26,812 bases of DNA, from contig CAZFWV010000053.1 in NCBI GenBank assembly GCA_964522605.1, positions 1 through 26,812 on the forward strand, read 5' to 3'. Within the stretch, counting starts at the first letter, position 1. Each line of letters opens with the position of its first letter. The translations under genes and the position numbers were made by a program. This document shows, one piece after another, positions 17,394 through 26,812 of this stretch. The stretch comes from CAVZLD01 sp964522605. GTDB taxonomy: Bacteria > Planctomycetota > Planctomycetia > Pirellulales > Pirellulaceae. The notes under the pieces are model-generated. The model saw nothing but the letters and a program-made list of their open reading frames with translations, was not told where the DNA came from and did not search any database.

Positions 17394-19317
17394 GTCCATC
17401 TTCGAGGATAGGCTGGATTTGCACGCGCGTGTCGTAATACACCGCACACTGACCATCGTCTGTCACTTGAGCTTCAATCAGAGCGTTCGCGCAGCGGCCG
17501 GCGTGAAGCCAGCCGCCCTTCTCCATTAATACGAGATCCGGCCGCTGATGCGGGTCGAACCGGAGCTTGACCGTGAGATGGCCGCGAGGCGTTACCAGTC
17601 GGACGAGTTGGCCTTCGTGGAAGCCCGCTGCGGCATCTGGGTGAACCACTGCGGTCGCGGGACCGACTTGTGCCTCGGCAGGCCATTGCGAAGCCTGCGC
17701 TTTCTCGGTTGCGAGTGCGGCGAGCGTGAGCGATGTGGAGTCGCCGCGCAGCAACGTGTCGGGCAGTTCGTGCAGCAAATTGACCCGACCAGTCGCGGTG
17801 GGAAATCGCCGGTCAGCAAACAGGATTTGCGTCGCCAGTGGATTCTTCACGGCGCCCTCCGCGAAGCGATTCAACTCGATCCCATGCGGTTGTAGCCGGC
17901 GCAAGAGGCGTTGTTTCCATGTCGCAACATCGTCGGAAAAATGACGGGACAGGCCGACGCGGCGGGCCAGTTCCTGCACGATCTGATAGTCGCTGCGCAC
18001 GCCCTCGGGAGCGGCAACGACCGGTCGTGATTCGATCAGCCAATGATGCCCATAAGCGCCGAGTAAGTCATCTTCTTCGAGCATCGTTGTCGTGGGCAAG
18101 ACTAGGTCCGCACAGCGTGCGGTGTCGGTCAAAAAGGAATCGACCACGACGGTGAACTCACGGCTCTCCAGCGCGTTGGCGACCGTTTGGGAATCCGGAA
18201 GCATGGCGACGGGGTTTCCCGCAGTGACCCAAACCATGCGAATCGGGGGATCTGTCTGCTCGAGAATCCCTGGGCCCAAGAGCGGTTCCGGAATCGTCCG
18301 TGGGGCGCTCTCCGGCTGGCAAAAGGAAAGGTCGAATGCGCCCCGTCGCCGATAGTAGAACGAAACACCGCCGCCCGGGATACCGAGATTGCCAGAAACT
18401 GCCACCAGCGCGTCAATCGATCGAACCGTGGTTGCGCCGAATTGTCGTCGCTGCAATCCCCAGCCAACCAGCGTCGCCGTTGGACCGGAGGTGTACGATT
18501 GGGCTGTCTCGATCAGATCCCCGACCGGAACGGCCGCCAGGGCTGCCCACTGCTCGAGGGATTGGGTCTGGAGCAAATCACAGTAGGCGTCGAAATGATC
18601 ACAATACTCGGCCGCTTGCGGATCGAGCTGTTTGTGGTCCAACAACCATCGCGCGATTCCGCATGCGACGGCTGCATCTGCGCCGGGGCGTGGCTGCAGG
18701 AACTTGTCACAGAGCGATGCCGTTCGATGGTGAACCGGGTCGATGAGCAAGATTTTTGCACCCTGGCCCCGAGCCTTCCGTAACAGGGGGAGCAGATGAA
18801 CGCTGCTGACAAAGACGTTCTTGCCCCAGAGTACAATCGTGCGACTGTTCAGCAGGTCAAACAGGTCATGGCTGTCACTGCAGCCGAAATCGGTCATCTG
18901 AGCAGCTTCGCCCGCGCCCGAACAGACATCGCCCGATTTAATCGTGACCGGCCCAAAGGCCTGAAAAAAGTAGTCGGTAACGTGCTTCATGATCCCCATC
19001 GAGCCGCCGCAACGATAGTGCAGGATGGAGGCGGGACCCGATTCTTCACGAAATCGAAGCAACCGTTCGCTCGCCAGGTCCAACGCATGTTGCCAACTGA
19101 TTCCGCGGAATCCGCTTTCCGTGCGCAGTAGCGGCTGCATCAGCCGATCCGGGGCGTATTGGCGTTCGAGGAACCGACTCGTACGGTGGCAAAGAAACCC
19201 CTGCGTAACCGGGTGTTGCGGATCTCCTTGCAGTCGAGTTACCCGTCCATCTTCAATCGTTGCAAGGATGCCGCACGCGTCGGGACAGTCTCGGTTACAC
19301 GCTGTTCGTTGCTGCAT
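17377..19317 (-). CDS. Molybdopterin-dependent oxidoreductase (DMSO reductase family)
   Basis: This 646-residue protein begins with the [4Fe-4S] motif Cys7-x3-Cys11-x3-Cys15-x27-Cys43 (CNRDCPDACG, then FLCH), the classic family spacing. Molybdopterin-binding signatures follow, including SGDVCSGAG (Cys132, a possible Mo ligand), LLIDPVHHRTA, AGNPVAMLPDS and ADLVLPTTTMLEEDDLLGAYG. A C-terminal molydopterin-dinucleotide-binding domain (about 535-635) ends with YDTRVQIQP. There is no Tat signal, so the enzyme should be cytoplasmic. No iron-sulfur or membrane subunit gene lies beside it, so the electron partner and substrate cannot be told; formate dehydrogenase-like or reductase activity is possible. 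The ATG has GGAAG seven bases upstream. The gene's end overlaps the convergent DUF1080 gene. Confidence 0.92.
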   Translation of the reverse strand: MQQRTACNRDCPDACGILATIEDGRVTRLQGDPQHPVTQGFLCHRTSRFLERQYAPDRLMQPLLRTESGFRGISWQHALDLASERLLRFREESGPASILHYRCGGSMGIMKHVTDYFFQAFGPVTIKSGDVCSGAGEAAQMTDFGCSDSHDLFDLLNSRTIVLWGKNVFVSSVHLLPLLRKARGQGAKILLIDPVHHRTASLCDKFLQPRPGADAAVACGIARWLLDHKQLDPQAAEYCDHFDAYCDLLQTQSLEQWAALAAVPVGDLIETAQSYTSGPTATLVGWGLQRRQFGATTVRSIDALVAVSGNLGIPGGGVSFYYRRRGAFDLSFCQPESAPRTIPEPLLGPGILEQTDPPIRMVWVTAGNPVAMLPDSQTVANALESREFTVVVDSFLTDTARCADLVLPTTTMLEEDDLLGAYGHHWLIESRPVVAAPEGVRSDYQIVQELARRVGLSRHFSDDVATWKQRLLRRLQPHGIELNRFAEGAVKNPLATQILFADRRFPTATGRVNLLHELPDTLLRGDSTSLTLAALATEKAQASQWPAEAQVGPATAVVHPDAAAGFHEGQLVRLVTPRGHLTVKLRFDPHQRPDLVLMEKGGWLHAGRCANALIEAQVTDDGQCAVYYDTRVQIQPILEDGLNESP

Positions 19318-19777
19318 TGCGGAACTTCCGAGAGTTTCAATTGAGCCGAGTAGCTAGTTGTTGCGAGTTCGAGTTGGTCGTGCCGATGGTTCAAGCAACC
19401 CCACACAGGTTACGTATGCCAGGACTCGATTAGGATTGGAATATCGCCGACGTTGGAGACTTCGGGACGTCCGGCGCTGTCATCCGAATTCTCACAAGTT
19501 CGGCCACGGACCTGAGAAAGGCTTCGTGGATTTGTGGTCCGGCGTAGTCCATTATGATATCCTATCGACGGTTGTGGCACGAATGATCTACGGACTGACT
19601 CAGAAATAACATCGGTATCTCGGTTCTCTCGTTTAACCGCGTGCCCCGCGTGCCGCGGAGGATCCGTCCCTCTGCCTACAAAGCGATGACCGCGCGGTTC
19701 AACGAGGAAGTTGTTTCTGAGCTGTTCCCAAGGATTGACAAAGCACGAGGTCGCTTGGCGCAGAGAAAGGCAACTGA
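19318..19777. other. Intergenic region with palindromic repeat
   Basis: No gene is supported in this 460-base stretch between divergent genes. A short frame at 19358-19609 starts with TTG and shows no domain. The second half holds a palindromic element (19599-19721). An AAAGG stretch just before 19778 can serve as the ribosome binding site of the next gene. Promoters for both flanking genes must lie here, but I cannot pick them out. Confidence 0.6.
19599..19721. repeat. Palindromic dispersed repeat, copy 2 (complete)
   Basis: The outer arms are CTCAGAAATAACATC (19599-19613) and GAAGTTGTTTCTGAG (19707-19721), inverted with 13 of 15 matches. The inner arms are CTCGTTTAACCGCG (19628-19641) and CGCGGTTCAACGAG (19693-19706). 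The left arm, reversed, matches the right arm of copy 1 (8897-8939) at about 38 of 43 positions. With two copies 10 kb apart and terminal inverted arms but no gene, it looks like a non-autonomous MITE- or REP-like element. Confidence 0.78.
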
Positions 19778-20578
19778 ATGAACGGCATGTGCGGCAGTTG
19801 GGTCGGTCGGGTTTTCGTACTGCTCGGGATCGTGGTACCGGCTATCGAGCCGATTCGCGCCGCAGAGGAAGCAACGCAGGGCGGCCGACGGATCGTCTTT
19901 ATGATCGGCGAGCCGGAGTATCGGACGGACGAAACTCTGCCCGCCTACTTCGAGTCGGATTTGGCGGAGCAGGGGTATCAGGCGAAGTTCATCGTGGCTC
20001 CCCGTGACGGTCCACGGCAGCACGATTTTGACGGATTGGAGTCGGCACTTACGGAGGCGGATCTCTTAGTTCTGAGTGTCCGCCGGCGGGCACCGAGGGA
20101 GTCGGAGTTGCGGGCGGTGCGTGACTACCTGAATGCAGGTAAGCCATTAGTGGCGATTCGGACGTCCAGTCATCCGTTCGACACGCGAGGTGATTCGCCC
20201 CCGGGGCGTGCTCAATGGCCGGGATTCGATGAGGAAGTTCTTGGCGGCAAATACTCGGGCCATTTTGGCGAGGAGCCGGTGCGAGTTCACGTGGCAGAAA
20301 TCGCGAAAGACGATCCGCTCCTGCGAGGTGTTCGGGGCTGGGAAAGCTCGAAGCTCTACAAGTGCGCGCTTCAGTCTTCCGAGACGCGACTGCTGCTAAC
20401 TGGCGAGCGCCCCAATGGCGAGCAGCAGCCGGTGGCTTGGACGAATCGATACGGTCCCGGTTCCGCCCGTGTGTTCTACACATCGCTAGGGGTCGATTCC
20501 GATTTCCAAGATCCGTCGTTCCGCCGGTTGCTGACCAACGCGATTCAATGGGCTCTCGGAGACAGCGATACCAAGTAA
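19778..20578 (+). CDS. Secreted ThuA-like protein
   Basis: This 266-residue protein has an N-terminal signal peptide (hydrophobic VFVLLGIVVPAIEPIRA). The rest is a glutamine-amidotransferase-like ThuA fold, with IVFMIGEPEYRTDETLPAYF at the start, VRDYLNAGKPLVAIRTSSHPF in the middle and GSARVFYTSLGVDSDFQDPS near the end, the typical closing segment of this family. ThuA proteins are linked to disaccharide utilisation, but their biochemical activity is not well defined. It lies ten bases upstream of a Gfo/Idh/MocA oxidoreductase, in an operon typical for planctomycetes. The ribosome binding site of the next gene overlaps its stop codon. Confidence 0.9.
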   Translation: MNGMCGSWVGRVFVLLGIVVPAIEPIRAAEEATQGGRRIVFMIGEPEYRTDETLPAYFESDLAEQGYQAKFIVAPRDGPRQHDFDGLESALTEADLLVLSVRRRAPRESELRAVRDYLNAGKPLVAIRTSSHPFDTRGDSPPGRAQWPGFDEEVLGGKYSGHFGEEPVRVHVAEIAKDDPLLRGVRGWESSKLYKCALQSSETRLLLTGERPNGEQQPVAWTNRYGPGSARVFYTSLGVDSDFQDPSFRRLLTNAIQWALGDSDTK

Positions 20579-20588
20579 GGAGTGACTG

Positions 20589-21930
<1,342 letters not shown>

Positions 21931-21944
<14 letters not shown>

Positions 21945-22107
21945 TTCGCATGGCCAGGATCACAACGGTTGTCAGAACCCACGCAGGCACTTTGCAGAGT
22001 GTGCCCCCAACGACGGAGCGGCATGATTCGCACCAGGCGGTGCCTTGCCAGAAGTTGTACGTTTCTTCTTCGACCCGGCGGCGGCAGCGTACGCAGTAGG
22101 CGGTCAT
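21931..22107 (-). CDS. Small zinc-ribbon membrane protein
   Basis: This 58-residue protein has two CxxC pairs (YCVRCRRRV and WCESCRSV) that look like a zinc ribbon, followed by a hydrophobic C-terminal helix (VPAWVLTTVVILAM). The ATG at 22107 is chosen over 22128 because a GGGAG stretch lies upstream of it. It is convergent with the oxidoreductase, overlapping it by 14 bases, and lies 90 bases downstream of the RND pump gene on the same strand, so it may be in that transcript. The function is unknown. The paired cysteines and the membrane helix make it a likely real gene. Confidence 0.6.
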
Positions 22108-22197
22108 GGTTGACTCCCAATGATGCAAAGACAGGACCTATGGAAAACATATCACATGTTCGTCCAAGGTTCGGCCGCGGTAGGAACGATTGATCGA

Positions 22198-25100
22198 TCA
22201 GGCTGATCGGGGGGCTGATTCGCGGAACTCGCGTGGATAAACCAGACTGTATGACACCGGGATGACCAGCAAGGTCAAGAGGGTAGCGAACGCAAGGCCC
22301 GAGACGATTGCACCGGTCAACGGTTGCCAGAATTCCGCACCGCCCGTCAGGTTGAGCATCAACGGCAGTAGTCCGCCGATCGTCGTGATCGTGGTCAACA
22401 TGACGGGTCGAAAGCGACATCGGCCCGCCTCGATCAATGCCGTGCGCAGCGGCAGGCCACGAGCGCGCAATTGGTTGATAAAATCCATCACCACGATCGC
22501 ATCGTTGACGACCACGCCGGTCAGACTGACTAATCCGATGAACGATGCCAAGCTGAACGGGAAATTCGCCAGCCACATGCCGGCAACGACCCCAATGAAA
22601 CTCAACGGCACGGTCAGCAGAACGAGCGTCGCCTGGCGGAAGCTGTTGAATTGCAGTACGAGGATGCCAAAAATCAACACGACGGCAATCAGCATGCAAC
22701 CCTGCAGGTAACGGAAGTTCTTGTCACGCTCCTCGTTTTCCCCAGTAAAGGTCGCCTTGACGCCCTCCGACGGGGTTCCCGTCTCTCCGAGAAACGTCAT
22801 GGGATCCCCCTCGATCGGACGGAAGCCCAATTGGGGCAGAATGTCCTGACGCAGAACGGCGAAGATGTCATCCGGTGTGTAATCCGGTTTTTGCACATCG
22901 CAACGGGCGACAACCGCACGTTTCTGTTGATAACGATTGACGGCATGAACTCCGACGGTGCGGGTTAGCGAACCCAGTTCATCGATCGAGGCACGCTTTC
23001 CCGTGCGTCCGGTCAGCATGATGCGTCCCAGGGTTGCGGCATTCTGCTGATACTCGTCGGCTGCCTGGATCCGCAGCGTGACATCCTCGTCGTTCAGGTT
23101 CAACTCGATCGATTCGTCGCCGTGCAGCGCCGTGAGGATGGCTCGCGCGATCTGTGCTTCGTCAATATCGAACAGACCGAGGACACGTGGGTTCGGTTCG
23201 ACGACCAATTCCGGGTTTTCGGGACGGTAATCGGTGCGAGAGTCGACCGTTCCCTCCACCCGCTTCAAGCTAGAGGCGAGTTGTTGCCCCAGCGAACCCA
23301 ATTGTTCGAGTTCATCGCCGGTCAGACGAATGGCGACGTCGGAGCCGCCGGGCGGTCCCTCCTCGACTTCCTCGATCGAATAGGTCAGACCAGGAAACTG
23401 ATCGACGCGTCGGTCGATTTGTTCACGGAGTTCACCCAGGATTTCGTCTTCGTGACGAACGCGATCCATTGGTGAGAGCAATTCGACCATGATGGTGCCG
23501 AATTCGGGCCCGACCGCCGGATCATTCTCCAGGCGGCTCGCGAGTCCCTCGGAAGAGCCGATCGCTGACACAAAGTGAACCAGTTCGCGTCGCCCCTCGG
23601 CCTCGTTCCGCTGGGCCAACTCGCGCAGAGGTTCGGTGAAGCACTCCGCAGCGGCGATCGTTTGTTCGATACTATTTCCCAGCGGCAGCTCGTATCGAAT
23701 CTCAAACTGACCGCGGTCACTCTCGGGAAAGAACGTAAAGCCGACATGTTGGATCATCAGACCGGCCCACACGAGAGCCAGCAGACTGGATGCGACAATT
23801 GCCCAGCGTGTGTTCAGTGCCCACTCGAGAATTCTGACGTACAACTGAGTCAGTCGACGGCCGATGATTCCCTCGCCCTCCTCACCTTCCGGCAATCTAG
23901 CTGTATCGTCCTGGCTTCGTACGCGTTGGCGAAACCAGCGGGCGGCAAGGACGGGGATCAGGAAATGATCGACGAGAATCGATCCCAGCAACGCGACGCT
24001 GACGACTTTCGGCATGACGCCCATGAAGTCTCCCATGATGCCGGGTACCAGCAGCATCGGCAGGTAGGCGGCGATCGTCGTCAGGTCAGCAACAATCACG
24101 GGAGTGCCCACCTCCCGAATTCCATTCTTCGCCGCGACGACGGGAGGTTCGCCTCGTTCCACGTGCCGGTAGATGTTCTCGGCGACGATAATTGCGCCGT
24201 CGACAACCATGCCCAGGACGAGGATGAAGCTGAAGATCACCATGTTTGACGCGGGGATGCCGAAGCAGTACAGGCAGATCAATGCGATCGCGGAGCTGAA
24301 GGGGACGGCCAGCAGCACGAGGATCGAGATCCGCAAGCCCATACTCCAACCCAGGATGACCAGAACCAGCATGGCGCCGAAGACAAAGCTGGAGCCAAGC
24401 ACGCGGAACATAATCGAGATCTCGGTGGAAGTGTCCCGCGTCGCGGAGATCTTGAGGAACGGATACTGCTGATTCAGTTCGGCAACTCGCAGCTTGATAT
24501 CTTGGGCCACGCCGTACGTGTTGATATCCGATTCTTTGTAGACCACAATCGTGGCGCACGGATCGCCGTCGAGCCGGGCGACGTTCTTGAGCCGTCGGTG
24601 CGTATCTCGCACTTCGGCCACGTCGGCCAGTCGAATGATTCGACCGTTCTCCTGTTTCAGGATGACTTGGCGGATGTCATCAATGCCGCGGAGCTTGGTT
24701 TCGTTGCGAACCTGGTAATCAAAGGTTCCTGTGTCCAACTGCCCGCCGGGAAGTTCCGCATGGAATCGCGCCAACGCCTCGCGACAATCCTGAAGCGTCA
24801 AACCGTACTGACTCGCGAGATCGACGTGCACATCAACGTGAATCTCTCGCTCGAGGCCCCCGAATAGCTGTGTGCTCGAAATGCCCGAAAGCGCCTCGAT
24901 TTCGTCTTGAACTTCTTCCGCGATTTCTTTCAAGGCCCGCTGGTCGAAACCCGGAGGCGAGGTCAGATTGACCAGCATTAAAGGAGTATTTTCGAAGTCG
25001 ATCTTCGTCACGATCGGCTCGATCTCGCGAAAGATATCGGGCAGTTCGCCGCGGACTTGGTCAACCAGATCCTTGACCTCACCGCGCGCCTTGTCGGCGT

Positions 25101-25398
25101 CGACGCCGTCCAGAAAAACGACTTGCGTGATACTGGATCCCCGCATGCTCGTGGACGCAAGGAAGTCGACATCATTGAGGCTTTGGAGTGCCGTTTCGAT
25201 TTCCCGTGTGATTTGCGACTCGGTCTCGGTCGGTAACGCACCCGGGAAGGGCACGGCGACGAGGATCACTGCGGTGGAAATCGCGGGAGTCCGTTGGACA
25301 GGAATGTTGATCGCCGCCATCACGGCCATTGCCGTGATCAGCAATGCAGCGACAATCACGACCCGCGGATGATCAACGGCCTGTTCACTGATCTTCAT
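22198..25398 (-). CDS. RND (HAE1/AcrB-type) efflux transporter, inner-membrane pump
   Basis: This 1,066-residue protein has the standard RND length and duplicated layout: one N-terminal helix (HPRVVIVAALLITAMAV), a large periplasmic loop, six helices (about 335-480), a second helix and loop, and six more helices ending near GLAFATLLTLLVIPVSYSL. In transmembrane segment 4 the proton-relay position reads LVLGMVVDGAIIVAEN, with Asp400 followed by Gly where AcrB has two Asp. The pump exports drugs, lipids or other amphiphiles using the proton gradient. Its ATG overlaps the adaptor's stop by four bases (ATGA). No TolC-like outer-membrane gene is visible in the window. Confidence 0.95.
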   Translation of the reverse strand: MKISEQAVDHPRVVIVAALLITAMAVMAAINIPVQRTPAISTAVILVAVPFPGALPTETESQITREIETALQSLNDVDFLASTSMRGSSITQVVFLDGVDADKARGEVKDLVDQVRGELPDIFREIEPIVTKIDFENTPLMLVNLTSPPGFDQRALKEIAEEVQDEIEALSGISSTQLFGGLEREIHVDVHVDLASQYGLTLQDCREALARFHAELPGGQLDTGTFDYQVRNETKLRGIDDIRQVILKQENGRIIRLADVAEVRDTHRRLKNVARLDGDPCATIVVYKESDINTYGVAQDIKLRVAELNQQYPFLKISATRDTSTEISIMFRVLGSSFVFGAMLVLVILGWSMGLRISILVLLAVPFSSAIALICLYCFGIPASNMVIFSFILVLGMVVDGAIIVAENIYRHVERGEPPVVAAKNGIREVGTPVIVADLTTIAAYLPMLLVPGIMGDFMGVMPKVVSVALLGSILVDHFLIPVLAARWFRQRVRSQDDTARLPEGEEGEGIIGRRLTQLYVRILEWALNTRWAIVASSLLALVWAGLMIQHVGFTFFPESDRGQFEIRYELPLGNSIEQTIAAAECFTEPLRELAQRNEAEGRRELVHFVSAIGSSEGLASRLENDPAVGPEFGTIMVELLSPMDRVRHEDEILGELREQIDRRVDQFPGLTYSIEEVEEGPPGGSDVAIRLTGDELEQLGSLGQQLASSLKRVEGTVDSRTDYRPENPELVVEPNPRVLGLFDIDEAQIARAILTALHGDESIELNLNDEDVTLRIQAADEYQQNAATLGRIMLTGRTGKRASIDELGSLTRTVGVHAVNRYQQKRAVVARCDVQKPDYTPDDIFAVLRQDILPQLGFRPIEGDPMTFLGETGTPSEGVKATFTGENEERDKNFRYLQGCMLIAVVLIFGILVLQFNSFRQATLVLLTVPLSFIGVVAGMWLANFPFSLASFIGLVSLTGVVVNDAIVVMDFINQLRARGLPLRTALIEAGRCRFRPVMLTTITTIGGLLPLMLNLTGGAEFWQPLTGAIVSGLAFATLLTLLVIPVSYSLVYPREFRESAPRSA

Positions 25399-26696
25399 CG
25401 TTCGGTGCCCTCGCGCGCGGCAACCGGCAATCCGTCCGATTCCACCTGCATGATGCGAACTCGGCGACCGTCGACCAATCGATGCTGTCCCCGGACGACC
25501 ACCCGTCGGTGCTCCGGGGGAAGTTCGGGGATGATCAGCTCACCTTCCTGCTCGATGTACCGATGCAACGGAACTCGATTCGCGCGAAAGTCGCGGTTGG
25601 GTCCCAGGTTCCAGAACAGCAACTCGAGGTCAGCCGCTTGTTCCTGGATCGTGTAAATGTAGGGTGTTTCCCCGCGGAAGAGCACGCTGTGTGTCGGCAG
25701 ACGAAACGCAGTCAATTCATCGATCACAATTTTCGCCAGCGCGATTTGGCCAGGCTTTAGCAGTTGGTCATCATTGTTCAGCAGCACCTCGACCTCGAAC
25801 AAGCCGGTCTTGTCGTGGGCCGTTTCGCTGATTCGAAATACTTCGCCCATCCTCGCTGGCCAGGGCTGACCGAACCGGTCACTACCCATGAGTTGAACAT
25901 AGACGCGAAACGCTTCCGGAGATGTTTTGTCCGTGGAAGTCGACGGTCCGTCCTCCTGGGCCGCTGCCAGCAGTTGCCTCTGTCGATTCTCCAACTCTTG
26001 AACGCGAGACTCTGGAACTCCGACAATCAGCAGCAGGCGGTCAACCTGGACGATTTCCATGGCGGCTTGATGTGCCGCGATCGACTCACCCGGGTTGACC
26101 AGGCGCCGCGCGATGACGCCGTCACAGGGGGATCGAAGCGTGGCGTCTTCCAAGTTCTTCTGAGCTTGGTCGCTCTGGGCCTGAGCGACTGCCAGATCGG
26201 TGACCCGCTGTTGAAAGTCGGCCTCGGAAATGACGCGGGCGGGACTATCGCGCAACTGCCGCGCCCGCTCCAGTTCGAGCTGGGCACGTTCGAGCAGCGC
26301 CGTCATCTCCTTCACCCGCGCCTTCAGCATCCGTTGATCGAGCCGCGCGAGGACCTCTCCCTGCCGGACGACCGCACCGTCATCGAACTCCTTGCCGGAT
26401 TCGTCGCGCCCCAGTTCGTCGATCCGGCCGGCGACCTCGAAGCCGACTGAGTACCGCTCGAACGGGTGAATCATCCCGGAATAGATGTCCAGCACCTCCA
26501 CCGTTTCGGGCTGAACCGTGCGAATGACCACGGGCGCCGAAACGGATTGGACGCCCTCGTCATCGTCAGAAGAACGATATCGGTCTCCAGGATCCGTGGG
26601 ACGCATGGCCGTGGCCAGCATCACGGCGCCGGCGGCTAAGGTCACCAGGATCAGTCCGGCAAACCGTCCCAGCGTTGCGGTCGAAGGTTTCCTCAT
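25395..26696 (-). CDS. RND efflux periplasmic adaptor (membrane-fusion protein)
   Basis: This 433-residue protein has an N-terminal membrane anchor (about 10-30: RFAGLILVTLAAGAVMLATA). It is followed by the lipoyl/barrel-sandwich halves (YSVGFEVAGRIDEL, then CDGVIARRLVNPGESIAAHQ) separated by a coiled-coil hairpin (about 120-190), and a beta-barrel domain. It links the inner-membrane pump encoded next to an outer-membrane channel. It is the upstream gene of the pair and is translationally coupled to the pump. The ATG at 26696 is preceded by a weak GAGTGAG. Confidence 0.94.
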   Translation of the reverse strand: MRKPSTATLGRFAGLILVTLAAGAVMLATAMRPTDPGDRYRSSDDDEGVQSVSAPVVIRTVQPETVEVLDIYSGMIHPFERYSVGFEVAGRIDELGRDESGKEFDDGAVVRQGEVLARLDQRMLKARVKEMTALLERAQLELERARQLRDSPARVISEADFQQRVTDLAVAQAQSDQAQKNLEDATLRSPCDGVIARRLVNPGESIAAHQAAMEIVQVDRLLLIVGVPESRVQELENRQRQLLAAAQEDGPSTSTDKTSPEAFRVYVQLMGSDRFGQPWPARMGEVFRISETAHDKTGLFEVEVLLNNDDQLLKPGQIALAKIVIDELTAFRLPTHSVLFRGETPYIYTIQEQAADLELLFWNLGPNRDFRANRVPLHRYIEQEGELIIPELPPEHRRVVVRGQHRLVDGRRVRIMQVESDGLPVAAREGTER

Positions 26697-26754
26697 CGTC
26701 TCACTCGTTGCTGTCTGCCGTGCAGCCTTCTCGAGGCGGTTTCAAAACCAGGAG

Positions 26755-26812
26755 GGTGAGGCTCCTGCCGAGCCGGCGTTTGTCGCATCTTCGGCTCGGC
26801 AGGAGCCTCGCC
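26755..26812. repeat. Inverted repeat at the window end
   Basis: The arms GGTGAGGCTCCTGCCGAGCC (26755-26774) and its near-complement at 26793-26812 match at 19 of 20 positions around an 18-base loop. It lies upstream of the adaptor gene and may extend beyond the window. It is another palindromic intergenic repeat, different in sequence from those at 861-963 and 19599-19721. Confidence 0.8.

Noticed and set aside
19358..19609. 83-residue frame in the intergenic region
   Set aside because: TTG start, no ribosome binding site, no domain; the sequence looks non-coding.

Overview
The window looks like a metagenome-assembled chromosome fragment from a planctomycete, probably a Pirellula/Rhodopirellula-like lineage. 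I infer this from gene content only: ECF sigma factors paired with WD40-bearing Ser/Thr kinases, a secreted subtilase with an LEPR-XLL-like N-terminus, DUF1080 (3-keto-disaccharide hydrolase-like) proteins, a ThuA protein next to a Tat-exported Gfo/Idh/MocA oxidoreductase, and palindromic or heptameric intergenic repeats. A 100-N run at 1233-1332 is a scaffold gap. No rRNA, tRNA or CRISPR was seen.

Region 1 (1-8655), signalling and secretion. An intact ECF sigma factor (25-648) precedes the N-terminal stub of a Ser/Thr kinase (1071-1232) that runs into the gap. On the other side, a reverse-strand subtilase (1333-4787, C-terminus lost in the gap) carries a six-repeat beta-propeller that appears to be inserted inside a Calx-beta domain. 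A second sigma/kinase pair follows, but its sigma gene (4933-5322) keeps only the C-terminal helix-turn-helix. Its kinase (5326-8655) is complete, with about 14 WD40 repeats. A two-block motif, GTTAC-N15-AGAAGGT, lies upstream of both the first kinase and the subtilase and may be a shared ECF promoter.

Region 2 (8656-14101), the most interesting part. After a repeat-rich intergenic stretch comes a tight reverse-strand cluster of four genes: an 89-residue WXG100-like protein, a 178-residue helical protein, an 80-residue WXG100-like protein and a ~1,303-residue membrane FtsK/EccC-type ATPase. This looks like a minimal, divergent ESX/type VII-like secretion module. Both small proteins have W-x-D in place of W-x-G, and only the middle of three ATPase domains keeps its Walker motifs. 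No EccB, EccD, EccE, EssB or EsaA homologue is present in the window.

Region 3 (14165-21944), metabolism. It holds a ferrochelatase, two secreted DUF1080-type proteins, a molybdopterin oxidoreductase, and a ThuA plus Gfo/Idh/MocA pair. The last group and the DUF1080 proteins fit the periplasmic sugar-oxidation/hydrolysis toolkit common in planctomycetes.

Region 4 (21931-26812). A small zinc-ribbon membrane protein is followed, on the same strand, by an RND efflux pump and its membrane-fusion adaptor, translationally coupled by a 4-base overlap. The window ends in another palindromic repeat. At least five different intergenic repeat types occur in 27 kb, including one palindromic family with two copies.
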